Of a stretch of DNA of 64,000 nt, positions 44,220 to 53,123 are shown piece after piece. The DNA comes from Prochlorococcus sp. AG-402-K22 (GTDB lineage: Bacteria > Cyanobacteriota > Cyanobacteriia > PCC-6307 > Cyanobiaceae). The stretch lies in assembly GCA_003216755.1 (NCBI GenBank), contig QCIJ01000006.1:1-64000 (forward strand). The letters are read 5' to 3'. Each line of letters opens with the position of its first letter. Position 1 is the stretch's first letter. The position numbers and the translations under genes were made by a program. The notes under the pieces are model-generated. The model was given only the letters and a program-made list of their open reading frames with translations. It was not told the origin of the DNA and made no database searches.

Positions 44220-45389
44220 TTTTATTTTTTCAATTTCTTTAAAGAAAATCTAAATATATTAAATTTAGCTAATTTAATTAATGAACGCATCAAGAAAATT
44301 TTTTTAAATAAATTAAAAATTAAAAATTTTCGGAACCATAAAAGTTTTGGAATTGACCTAAAAGAGCAAAGAACAATCGTTCTTGGCTGTAATGGCATTG
44401 GCAAGTCAAATTTACTTGAATCTATTGAATTTTTAAGTCAATTAAAATCTAATAGAGCATTAAGTGATAAAGATTTAATAGAAAATGATAGTGATATGGC
44501 CGAAGTTATAGGACAAATAGATTTTAGAGATGATTTAAAGTTAAATTTATTCAGAAAAGGCTCGAAAAAAATTTATGTCAATGATTCAATCTTGAAAAAG
44601 CAGAGCGAAATAAAGAACTATATTAGGAGTGTGTGTTTTTGCTCGAGTGATATAGGTATCATTAGAAATGAGCCTAGTTATCGCAGAATATGGATTGATA
44701 AAGTTGTATCTCAGCTTGAACCAGTATATTTAGACTTGATAAGTAGATTTAACAGGCTTTTAAAGCAAAGAAGTCATTATTGGCGTTCAGAAAGCTTCCA
44801 AAATGATCAATCATCAGAAATTGTTGAAAGCTTTGATATTCAAATGTCAATAATAAGTACAAGAATTTTTAGGCGTAGAAGAAGGGCTTTATTAAAAATA
44901 AAACCATATGTTGAATATTGGCATAGATATTTAAGTAAATCTAAAGAGCACATAGGCATAAATTATCTTTCAGGGATACAAAAAATAAGCTCAGAAGAAG
45001 AAGAAGAAGAAGTTATTATTAAGAAAATAGTAGAACAACTAATAATTCAGCGTCCTATTGAATCATTGACTGGTAAATGTAATTTTGGCCCTCATCGTGA
45101 TGATGTTGAGTTTCTCATAAATAATATTTCAGTTAGAAAATATGGTTCATCTGGCCAGCAAAGAACTTTCATCTTGGCTTTAAAAATGGCAGAATTAGAT
45201 TTATTAACTAAAACATTAAATGTCCCTCCAATACTCATTTTGGATGATGTCTTGGCCGAATTAGACATAACAAGACAAAATTTATTATTAAATTCTGTCG
45301 GAAAAGATAGTCAATGTTTTATTAGTGCGACACATTTAGATAAATTTAATCAATCTTTCTTAGGCTCTTCACAAATGATTTACTTGTAA
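44214..45389 (+). CDS. recF: DNA replication and repair protein RecF (true start downstream of the antisense tRNA, likely near 44300)
   Basis: LNKLKIKNFRNHKSF, Walker A LGCNGIGKSNLLE, SSGQQRTFILALKMAEL, ILDDVLAELD. Confidence 0.9.
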   Translation: MPFYFFNFFKENLNILNLANLINERIKKIFLNKLKIKNFRNHKSFGIDLKEQRTIVLGCNGIGKSNLLESIEFLSQLKSNRALSDKDLIENDSDMAEVIGQIDFRDDLKLNLFRKGSKKIYVNDSILKKQSEIKNYIRSVCFCSSDIGIIRNEPSYRRIWIDKVVSQLEPVYLDLISRFNRLLKQRSHYWRSESFQNDQSSEIVESFDIQMSIISTRIFRRRRRALLKIKPYVEYWHRYLSKSKEHIGINYLSGIQKISSEEEEEEVIIKKIVEQLIIQRPIESLTGKCNFGPHRDDVEFLINNISVRKYGSSGQQRTFILALKMAELDLLTKTLNVPPILILDDVLAELDITRQNLLLNSVGKDSQCFISATHLDKFNQSFLGSSQMIYL

Positions 45390-45440
45390 CTTTAAAACTA
45401 ACAATTTTTAGCTAATCTTATAGACATATAAATTTCATTA

Positions 45441-45875
45441 ATGGAAGGTTCCAAAAAAAATCAAATTTTAAGTTCTTTTTGTAATGATGAAAAATTAATT
45501 CATCAGAGTAAGCACCTTTTATTGGAACTTTATGGATGTGATTACCAAAAATTAAATGATGAATCCTTTTTGCGTTGTTCGTTAAATAGAGCTGCAAAAT
45601 TGGCAAAGGCATCGGTTCTGAATTTGATAAGTAATAAATTTGAACCTCAAGGAGTTACAGCAATTGCATTACTGGCTGAATCCCATATTTCAATCCATAC
45701 TTGGCCTGAATCTAATTATTCTGCAGTCGATATTTTTACATGTGGTCAAAATATGCAACCAGAATTTGCTAGTCAATATTTAATTGAAACTTTGAAGGCT
45801 GAAGAACATTTCTTACGTATTCTTAAGCGAAATCCACCTTCATCAGTTCTAAAAGAGATTAGAACGGTTGCTTAA
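45441..45875 (+). CDS. speD: S-adenosylmethionine decarboxylase proenzyme
   Basis: LLAESHISIHTWPESNYSAVDIFTCG self-cleavage region. Confidence 0.94.
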   Translation: MEGSKKNQILSSFCNDEKLIHQSKHLLLELYGCDYQKLNDESFLRCSLNRAAKLAKASVLNLISNKFEPQGVTAIALLAESHISIHTWPESNYSAVDIFTCGQNMQPEFASQYLIETLKAEEHFLRILKRNPPSSVLKEIRTVA

Positions 45876-45885
45876 CTTGCAATAT

Positions 45886-46731
45886 TTATCTATTTAATTT
45901 TCCGCTAATTAATCCTTCAAGATCTAAACTTGTGCAATTAAATCCTAAATCAGAAAAATATTGAACTAAATCGCCAAAATTATATTTTTTAAAAAAATGC
46001 TTTAATTCCTCTTGGGGGATTTCAATTCTTGCGGTGGATCCTTGGCATCTAACTCTAACCTCTGATAAACCTCCTTTTTTTAGGTATTCTTCAGCTTTTT
46101 CAACCATCTTGAGCCTTTCACTAGTTATTTCATGGCCATAAGGAAATCTTGAAGATAAGCAAGGTTGAGCAGGTTTATCCCACCATGGGAAACCTAATGC
46201 TCTTGATATATCCCTAATATCTTTTTTTGAAAATTTAAATTTTGCGAGGGGAGAAATAACTCCTGCTTGTTTAGCAGCTTTTATACCAGGCCTAAAGTCT
46301 TTTAGATCATCAAGATTGACTCCATCTAAAACAATCTTGTAATTCAGTTTTTTAGACAAATATGTTGTATGTTTGTGAAGCTCTTTTTTGCATGCAAAGC
46401 ACCTGTCTTGTGGATTTTTACTATAACTTGACTCTTCTAATTCAGATGTTTTAATTTCTAAATGATTCACTCCAATCCATTTTGCTTGACTCCTTGCTTC
46501 TTCACGCAGTGTATTGGCTAAGGCAGGAGAAATACCAGTAATTGCAATTGCTTTGCTACCTAATTGCTCAAACGCTAATGAGGCTACTAGTGTACTATCA
46601 ACTCCTCCTGAATAAGCAATACAAACACTATCGAGGTTCTTAATGTATCTTCTAATTGTAAATAGTTTTTCATTTTGTTCATCAGACAGAATTTCTAGTT
46701 GATTGAACATACTAATTACTTTAAAATTCAA
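45886..46731 (-). CDS. larE: LarE-like ATP-dependent sulfur transferase (PP-loop)
   Basis: CIAYSGGVDSTLVASLA PP-loop, DRCFACKKELH, QPCLSSRFPYG. Confidence 0.87.
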   Translation of the reverse strand: MNFKVISMFNQLEILSDEQNEKLFTIRRYIKNLDSVCIAYSGGVDSTLVASLAFEQLGSKAIAITGISPALANTLREEARSQAKWIGVNHLEIKTSELEESSYSKNPQDRCFACKKELHKHTTYLSKKLNYKIVLDGVNLDDLKDFRPGIKAAKQAGVISPLAKFKFSKKDIRDISRALGFPWWDKPAQPCLSSRFPYGHEITSERLKMVEKAEEYLKKGGLSEVRVRCQGSTARIEIPQEELKHFFKKYNFGDLVQYFSDLGFNCTSLDLEGLISGKLNR

Positions 46732-46818
46732 ATTACCTATGCATAGGTTGAATTTATTATTAAATTTTTAATAATATTATTAACTATATCTTAGATTATA
46801 TTTACCCACGTTGTTCAA

Positions 46819-47979
46819 TTGACAAATATAAGAAGAAATAGAGGTATTGGAATTGTCACAGCAAGTGACAGTCAAGAAAGATCACAAGGTCAACTACATA
46901 TTTATGATGGGGAAGGGAAGGGTAAAAGTCAGGCTGCTTTGGGTGTTGTGCTAAGGACAATTGGATTAGGAATATGCGAAAAAAGACAGTCGAGAGTACT
47001 TCTTCTCAGATTTTTAAAGGGACCTGAGAGGTCATATGATGAGGATGCAGCTATAGAGGCCCTACAAAGAGGTTTCCCACACTTAATTGACCATGTAAGG
47101 ACAGGAAGGTCGGAATTCTTTGCTGAAGACCAGGTGACAAAATTTGATATTAATGAGGCTGAGAGAGGTTGGAATATTGCAAAAGGAGCAATTGCTAGTT
47201 CTCTTTATTCTGTTGTTGTACTAGATGAGCTGAATCCAGTTCTTGATTTAGGAATGCTTGATATCAAAGAAGTTGTTGATTCTCTTCAAAATCGTCCTGA
47301 TGGACTGGAAATAATTATTACTGGAAGGGCAGCCCCTCCTTCTTTGGTGAGAATATCTCAACTTCATTCAGAAATGAGATCACGTTTAAAAGGAGACTTA
47401 TCAAAACTTAATGGACAAAAGAGATATACTGGTGGAATTGAGATATACACAGGCGAGGGAAAAGGTAAATCCACAAGTGCACTTGGCAAGGCTCTTCAAG
47501 CTATTGGTAAAGGAATATCTCAAGATAAAAGTCATAGAGTTTTAATTTTACAGTGGTTAAAAGGCGGAACTGGCTACACAGAAGATGCTGCTATAGAAGC
47601 ATTGAGAGAAAGTTACCCACATTTGGTAGATCATTTACGCTCAGGGAGAGATGCGATCGTGTGGAGAGGCCAGCAAAAACCAATTGATTACATTGAGGCT
47701 GAAAGAGCATGGGAAATAGCTCAAGCAGCTATTTTGAGTGGTTTGTATAAAACAATTATTTTGGATGAATTGAACCCAACTGTTGATTTAGAGCTGCTAC
47801 CTGTGGAATCAATACATCAAACGCTCTTAAAAAAACCAGCAGAGACAGAAGTAATTATTACTGGTAGATGTAAAAATGAACCTTCATATTTTGAACTCGC
47901 TGATGTTTACTCTGAAATGGTCTGTCATAAGCATTACGCTAATGTTGGAGTTGATTTGAAAAGAGGTGTAGATTACTAA
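46819..47979 (+). CDS. tandem-duplicated cob(I)alamin/corrinoid adenosyltransferase (CobO/BtuR-like)
   Basis: Two P-loop halves: YDGEGKGKSQAALG and YTGEGKGKSTSALG; each has VVLDELNP/IILDELNP and EIIITGR/EVIITGR. Confidence 0.88.
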   Translation: MTNIRRNRGIGIVTASDSQERSQGQLHIYDGEGKGKSQAALGVVLRTIGLGICEKRQSRVLLLRFLKGPERSYDEDAAIEALQRGFPHLIDHVRTGRSEFFAEDQVTKFDINEAERGWNIAKGAIASSLYSVVVLDELNPVLDLGMLDIKEVVDSLQNRPDGLEIIITGRAAPPSLVRISQLHSEMRSRLKGDLSKLNGQKRYTGGIEIYTGEGKGKSTSALGKALQAIGKGISQDKSHRVLILQWLKGGTGYTEDAAIEALRESYPHLVDHLRSGRDAIVWRGQQKPIDYIEAERAWEIAQAAILSGLYKTIILDELNPTVDLELLPVESIHQTLLKKPAETEVIITGRCKNEPSYFELADVYSEMVCHKHYANVGVDLKRGVDY

Positions 47980-47997
47980 ATATTCATTCTTAAAATA

Positions 47998-49143
47998 TTA
48001 ATCGCTTAATAATCTTTTTACCTTTTCAATTCCACCTTCAATAGATCTCGATTGAATTTTGAATTTAGACAAGATTTTTGAAGCTTTTTCAGAACGTTTA
48101 CCTGTTTTACATATGGTGAAAACCTCTTTAATTAAACTTTCCTTTTGAATAAATTCCAAGTCAGGCTTTTGGTTCAAATGACTTAGGGGGATTGATATAG
48201 AGCCCTCGATTGCAGAAGCAGAAAATTCTTCATTTTCCCTAACATCAATTAAAAGAATTTTGTTGGGTTTTACTTTATATAAGCTATTAAAATCATAAGC
48301 ATTAATTCTGTTAATTTTACTATTTTTTGTAGAACATTCATCATCACTATAAAAGTCCATAAACTTAGAAAGATTTGTTATCTGTTTATTTACCTGATCA
48401 CTTTTTAGATGTAATTTTTTCGTATTCATATTCAAAAGATCAAAAACCATAATTTTTCCATCTAAAACCTCACCTTTTTTTAAAATAATTTTGATAATTT
48501 CATTCACCTGAATAATTCCTATTAGACCTGTTGATACACCCACAACTCCATATTCTGTACAGCTAGGGACGGCATTTTTTGAAGGTGATTCTGGTAGTAA
48601 GTCTCTTAAATTAGGACTAGTTTTATGTAAGTTAAACACGCTTACTTGTCCTTCAAAGCCCTGAACACTGCCAAAGACTAAAGGTTTATTTAGTATCAAG
48701 CATGCATCATTTATCAAATATCTTGTGCCAAAATTATCTGAGCAATCACAAATAATATCAAATTTTTGAATTATCCCTAGAGCATTTTTAGGATTAATTT
48801 TCTCAGCAAATGTCAATAATTCAGAATGAGGATTAATTTTTTTTATTCTTTCCTGGGCAGAATCAATTTTTAGACTACCTATAGTATCTGTTTCATGAAT
48901 TATCTGTCTTTGGAGATTAGACTTCTCAACGTAATCATTATCAACGATACCAATTTTTCCTATTCCTGCTGCAGCTAAATAAAGCAAAACAGAAGAACCA
49001 AGGCCACCTGCTCCAATACATAACACTGAGCTGTTTTTTAGACTTATTTGACCTTCATAACCTATCTCTTTGAGTGTTAAATGTTTTTGATATCTTTCTT
49101 TCTCATCTGTAGTTAAGAAATTATATTTAATATTTTTGGACAT
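47998..49143 (-). CDS. moeB: MoeB/ThiF-like E1 adenylyltransferase with C-terminal rhodanese domain
   Basis: VLCIGAGGLGSSVLLYLAAAGIGKIGIVDNDYVEKSNLQRQI; rhodanese ILLIDVRENEEFSASAIEGSISIP. Confidence 0.93.
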   Translation of the reverse strand: MSKNIKYNFLTTDEKERYQKHLTLKEIGYEGQISLKNSSVLCIGAGGLGSSVLLYLAAAGIGKIGIVDNDYVEKSNLQRQIIHETDTIGSLKIDSAQERIKKINPHSELLTFAEKINPKNALGIIQKFDIICDCSDNFGTRYLINDACLILNKPLVFGSVQGFEGQVSVFNLHKTSPNLRDLLPESPSKNAVPSCTEYGVVGVSTGLIGIIQVNEIIKIILKKGEVLDGKIMVFDLLNMNTKKLHLKSDQVNKQITNLSKFMDFYSDDECSTKNSKINRINAYDFNSLYKVKPNKILLIDVRENEEFSASAIEGSISIPLSHLNQKPDLEFIQKESLIKEVFTICKTGKRSEKASKILSKFKIQSRSIEGGIEKVKRLLSD

Positions 49144-49344
49144 ACCGATTCTTTAACTTTTAAAAATTAAACTATGAAAATATAATAATTAAAATAAAAA
49201 TTTTAGCCTTTTAAAAATTTCCTATTACTTAATTTTATTAATGTTTTTGTTAGAACTAGATGATAATGTGAAGTTTTTATAAATCAATTTTAAGTTTAAA
49301 TATCTCCAGAAACTTTATATACCAACGTCTCTAAAAAATACAAA

Positions 49345-49440
49345 ATGTTTCGGTTCCGAATTTTGCACAACAAAAAGGTAGTCAACAGGCGTTTTTTCCG
49401 ATACTGTCTGGTTCATATATTAAGTTTACTGAATTCATGA
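49345..49440 (+). CDS. candidate small upstream ORF, 31 aa (MFRFRILHNKKVVNRRFFRYCLVHILSLLNS)
   Basis: Stop TGA overlaps the ATG of the next gene (ATGA); unannotated and speculative. Confidence 0.3.
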   Translation: MFRFRILHNKKVVNRRFFRYCLVHILSLLNS

Positions 49441-49802
49441 GTGATAACACTCCAGGGTCAAATCAAGACTCCGGCTCCGATACAAGCTCAGAAACCAAAA
49501 GCTTTTCAGAGAAGTACTCTGATGTTATGGGAAAAGTCAACGAAACCCTTGGTAATGTTGATTGGACTCAAATGGGGAAGTATGGCAAAGCGGCAGGTAT
49601 AATAGCCGTTGTAGTCATAGCTCAGATAATAATTAAAGTTGTCATTGACACGATTAACTTCTTCCCAATTCTTCCAGGTTTGCTAGAACTACTAGGTGTA
49701 ATAGTAGTTGGCCAATGGAGCTGGCAGAATCTTCGCACCAGTGAAAATCGTGAAGCTGTTTTAAATAAGGTACAAAATCTTAAAAAGACTTATTTAGGAT
49801 AG
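49437..49802 (+). CDS. CAAD-domain / CURT1-like thylakoid membrane protein
   Basis: Acidic N-terminus, two adjacent hydrophobic helices (AAGIIAVVVIAQIIIKVVIDTINFFPILPGLLELLGVIVVGQWSWQNL), amphipathic C-terminus. Confidence 0.85.
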   Translation: MSDNTPGSNQDSGSDTSSETKSFSEKYSDVMGKVNETLGNVDWTQMGKYGKAAGIIAVVVIAQIIIKVVIDTINFFPILPGLLELLGVIVVGQWSWQNLRTSENREAVLNKVQNLKKTYLG

Positions 49803-49809
49803 TTCAAGA

Positions 49810-50688
49810 TTACATACTAATTATTGCTTTAAGGTAATCTTTGACTTGATTTAAATATGATCCTCCAAACATATTGGCATGATTCAATATGTGATAAAAA
49901 TTATAAATTATCACTCTATTTTCAAAATTTTGCTTTAAGGGAAAAATTTTATGATACTCTTCATAAAATTCGTTTCCAAAACCTCCAAATATTTTGGTCA
50001 TGGCTATATCTACTTCATGATCTGCCCACCATGATGCTGGGTCAAATATAACCCCCTTACCACTTTGGTCCATTCCTGCATTTCCTGACCACAAATCACC
50101 ATGAACAAGAGCATTTATTGGTTTATGATTTATCAATTCTGATTTAATTATTTCTTTAATTTTATTTATTGTCGCTTGATCTACAATGTTTGATTTGAGA
50201 ATTGATAATTGTGGCATTATCCGTAAGTTTAAAAAACAATCTATCCAATTATCTTCCCAGCCTTTCTTCTGATCTGTCGTTCCAATAAAACCCTCAACTG
50301 GAAACCCAAACATTTTTGGATTAGATTCAGCTGATTTCAAGTGCATTTCTCCTAAACCTTTTCCGAGCTTTCTTTGGTCAAAGTTTTGCATATCTATCCA
50401 TTCAATTAAAAGAAACTCTATATTTTTGATATTTTTATATGTAATAACTTCAGGAATAACTAAGTTTTCTTGATTAATATACTTTCTTAAATTTTGTAGA
50501 CAATATTTTTCAAATTCAAGAAATTTTTTGTTTCTATCATTTCTTTTAAGGAAAAATTTTTTGTTTGAGAATTCTATTTGCCAGGCACTATGTATATCGC
50601 CACCATGGACTGGTTCAATACTTTTTGGATAGGTTTCACCTAATTCAGTACAAATTTCGTTAACTTCAATAGGTGATAATTTTTGCAT
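49810..50688 (-). CDS. fructosamine/ketosamine kinase family protein
   Basis: ALVHGDLWSGNAG, VIFDPASWWADHEVDIAM; ATG start at 50688 preferred over upstream TTG. Confidence 0.9.
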   Translation of the reverse strand: MQKLSPIEVNEICTELGETYPKSIEPVHGGDIHSAWQIEFSNKKFFLKRNDRNKKFLEFEKYCLQNLRKYINQENLVIPEVITYKNIKNIEFLLIEWIDMQNFDQRKLGKGLGEMHLKSAESNPKMFGFPVEGFIGTTDQKKGWEDNWIDCFLNLRIMPQLSILKSNIVDQATINKIKEIIKSELINHKPINALVHGDLWSGNAGMDQSGKGVIFDPASWWADHEVDIAMTKIFGGFGNEFYEEYHKIFPLKQNFENRVIIYNFYHILNHANMFGGSYLNQVKDYLKAIISM

Positions 50689-50693
50689 TTTCA

Positions 50694-52199
50694 ATGAGAA
50701 ATTCCGAAATTGTTGTTGTTGGTGCCGGTATAGCAGGACTCACTTCTGCAGCAATTTTATCAAAACAAGGTTTATCAGTGACTTTAATTGAATCTCATAC
50801 TCAATCAGGAGGATGTGCCGGTACTTTTAAAAGAAAGAATTATATTTTTGATGTTGGTGCAACTCAAGTTGCGGGTTTAGAGAAAGGAGGAATACATTCT
50901 AGAATTTTTGATTTTTTAGATATCCCACCACCTGAAGCTACAATTTTAGACCCTGCTTGCATTGTTGATTTAAATGATGGTGGTAAGCCCATACCTATTT
51001 GGTATGAAAAAAGTAAATGGATTGCTGAACAAGAAATACAGTTTCCTGGGAGTCATAGATTTTGGAAACTTTGTACCCTCATACATCAAAGTAATTGGAT
51101 ATTTGCTAATAATAATCCTGTATTACCAATAAGTAATTTTTGGGATTTTTCTCAACTTCTTAAAGCATTAGTACCATCAAATCTTGTCACAGGTATCTTA
51201 GTTAAATCTACTATTTTTGATTTATTGAGGATTTGTGGATTATCCAAGAATGAGCGCCTGATAAAATTCTTAAATCTTCAACTAAAACTTTATTCTCAAG
51301 AGGACGTTTATAATACTGCAGCATTATATGGATCTACTGTTCTTCAGATGTGTCAACAGCCACATGGTCTGTGGCATCTTAAAAAATCTATGCAGTCTTT
51401 AAGTGAAGCATTAGAAAATTCATTGAGAAAAACTGGAGTTAAAATAATTTTTGGACAAAAAGTTCATTCTATAAATTTTGATGACGTAAATATGTGCTGG
51501 AAAGTATACGCTAATTCAAAAAAAAATTCTTTTATTTACCATGCAAAAGATTTGATTTATACTGCCCCTCCTCAATCTTTGCTCAAGCATTTGAAAGAAC
51601 CTTTAAAAAGAAAAAAAAGTTATAAAAATCGACTTAATAATTTGCCTGATCCAAGTGGAGCTTTAGTTTTTTATTCAGCATTAAAAAAAGAAAATATTAA
51701 AAAAACTTCCTCAAATCATTATCAATTTGTTTCGAATGAATTTGGTTCTTTATTTGTCTCAATTAGTGATGATGGTGATGGAAGAGCACCAAAAGGTGAG
51801 GTTACTTTAATAGCTAGTATTTTTACCAAGACAAAAGATTGGTTTGATCTAGATAAAAAAAATTACTTAAAGAAGAAAAAGGATTTTATGAAAAAAATAT
51901 CGCTTGAATTGGAAAGTCAATTTGATATTGATCCGGAAAATTGGCTTCATAGGGAATTAGCAACTCCTTTGGGATTTCAAAAATGGACTAATAGACCTTA
52001 CGGAATAGTAGGCGGGCTTGGTCAAAATCCAGATATTTTTGGTTTATTTGGATTATCCAGTAGGACGCCTTTTGAAGGTTTATGGTTATGTGGAGACTCA
52101 ATTTATCCAGGGGAGGGAACCGCAGGTGTTAGCCAATCTGCATTAATGGTTTCAAGACAAATTTTAGCTTCTAAAGGTATAGAAAAAATTAATTTATAA
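50694..52199 (+). CDS. crtD: carotenoid desaturase/isomerase family FAD oxidoreductase (CrtD-like)
   Basis: VVVGAGIAGLTSAAILSKQGLSVTLIESHTQSGGCAGTF; C-terminal GLWLCGDSIYPGEGTAGVSQSALM. Confidence 0.75.
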   Translation: MRNSEIVVVGAGIAGLTSAAILSKQGLSVTLIESHTQSGGCAGTFKRKNYIFDVGATQVAGLEKGGIHSRIFDFLDIPPPEATILDPACIVDLNDGGKPIPIWYEKSKWIAEQEIQFPGSHRFWKLCTLIHQSNWIFANNNPVLPISNFWDFSQLLKALVPSNLVTGILVKSTIFDLLRICGLSKNERLIKFLNLQLKLYSQEDVYNTAALYGSTVLQMCQQPHGLWHLKKSMQSLSEALENSLRKTGVKIIFGQKVHSINFDDVNMCWKVYANSKKNSFIYHAKDLIYTAPPQSLLKHLKEPLKRKKSYKNRLNNLPDPSGALVFYSALKKENIKKTSSNHYQFVSNEFGSLFVSISDDGDGRAPKGEVTLIASIFTKTKDWFDLDKKNYLKKKKDFMKKISLELESQFDIDPENWLHRELATPLGFQKWTNRPYGIVGGLGQNPDIFGLFGLSSRTPFEGLWLCGDSIYPGEGTAGVSQSALMVSRQILASKGIEKINL

Positions 52200-53028
52200 A
52201 TTTTTCTCTGATTTCTTTTGCTTCAGCAAGTTTCTTAGAGAGTAACTCCCAATTTTTTTCTTTTATAAGAGATTCGAATGTATTCAGTTTATTTTTAAAA
52301 TTATTAATGGCATTTAAAACATTAATCTGATTATTCATAGCTAAATCTAAACCTAGTTTTTCGTTGCCGCCACCCACTCTCGAAGTGTCAGCAAATCCTG
52401 TAGCAGCTAGCTTTTGGGTGAGATCTAATAAAGATTGATTATTTTTTGTATGTGCAGTTTCAATTAGGGTAGAAGCTAAAAATATAGGCAAATGAGAAAT
52501 TAGAGATACTGCTTCATCATGCTCTTTTGGCGAAGCTTGACAAATTTCACAATCCATTGATTTTATTAGCTCGGAAATAGTTCTGACTGCATTGGAATCA
52601 CTATTTTGTGTGGGAGTAATAATCCATTTTGCATTTTTAAAAAGACCTTCAAAACCTGAATCAACCCCTTTCTTTTCTGTTCCCGCCATTGGATGTGATC
52701 CAATAAATAGCGGATGTAAATTTTCCCATGTATTTACAATTGGTTCTTTAACAGAGCCTACATCAGTTACTATTGTTTCTTGCGGTATTGATGCAACTAA
52801 TAGTTGAGATGGAATTATTAAATCTTTGATAGGCAATGCCAAAATTATCAGCTCACATTTTTTTAATAAGCTGAGATCACAGCTAACAAAATTTGCAAGC
52901 TTTTTTTCCTTAGCTTTTTTCTCATTTAATTCATTATTTGTTATTCCATAAATTATATGGTTTAGACTTTGGAGTTTTAATCCTAAAGAACCGCCAATTA
53001 AACCTAATCCTACTATTCCAATTTTCAT
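52189..53028 (-). CDS. tyrA: prephenate/arogenate dehydrogenase
   Basis: IGIVGLGLIGGSLGLKLQ, VTDVGSVKEPIV, FIGSHPMAGTEKKGVDS. Confidence 0.93.
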   Translation of the reverse strand: MKIGIVGLGLIGGSLGLKLQSLNHIIYGITNNELNEKKAKEKKLANFVSCDLSLLKKCELIILALPIKDLIIPSQLLVASIPQETIVTDVGSVKEPIVNTWENLHPLFIGSHPMAGTEKKGVDSGFEGLFKNAKWIITPTQNSDSNAVRTISELIKSMDCEICQASPKEHDEAVSLISHLPIFLASTLIETAHTKNNQSLLDLTQKLAATGFADTSRVGGGNEKLGLDLAMNNQINVLNAINNFKNKLNTFESLIKEKNWELLSKKLAEAKEIREKFIN

Positions 53029-53123
53029 AGATTGATTAATTCAATACTTTCTTATATTCATACCAATTTTTTGTATATTAGGTTCATAAATTTTGTATGT
53101 ATTTGAAATTAAATTAATTATAA

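Noticed and set aside
45418-45612. 64-aa minus ORF overlapping speD start
   Set aside because: Antisense to SpeD coding sequence; no supporting features.
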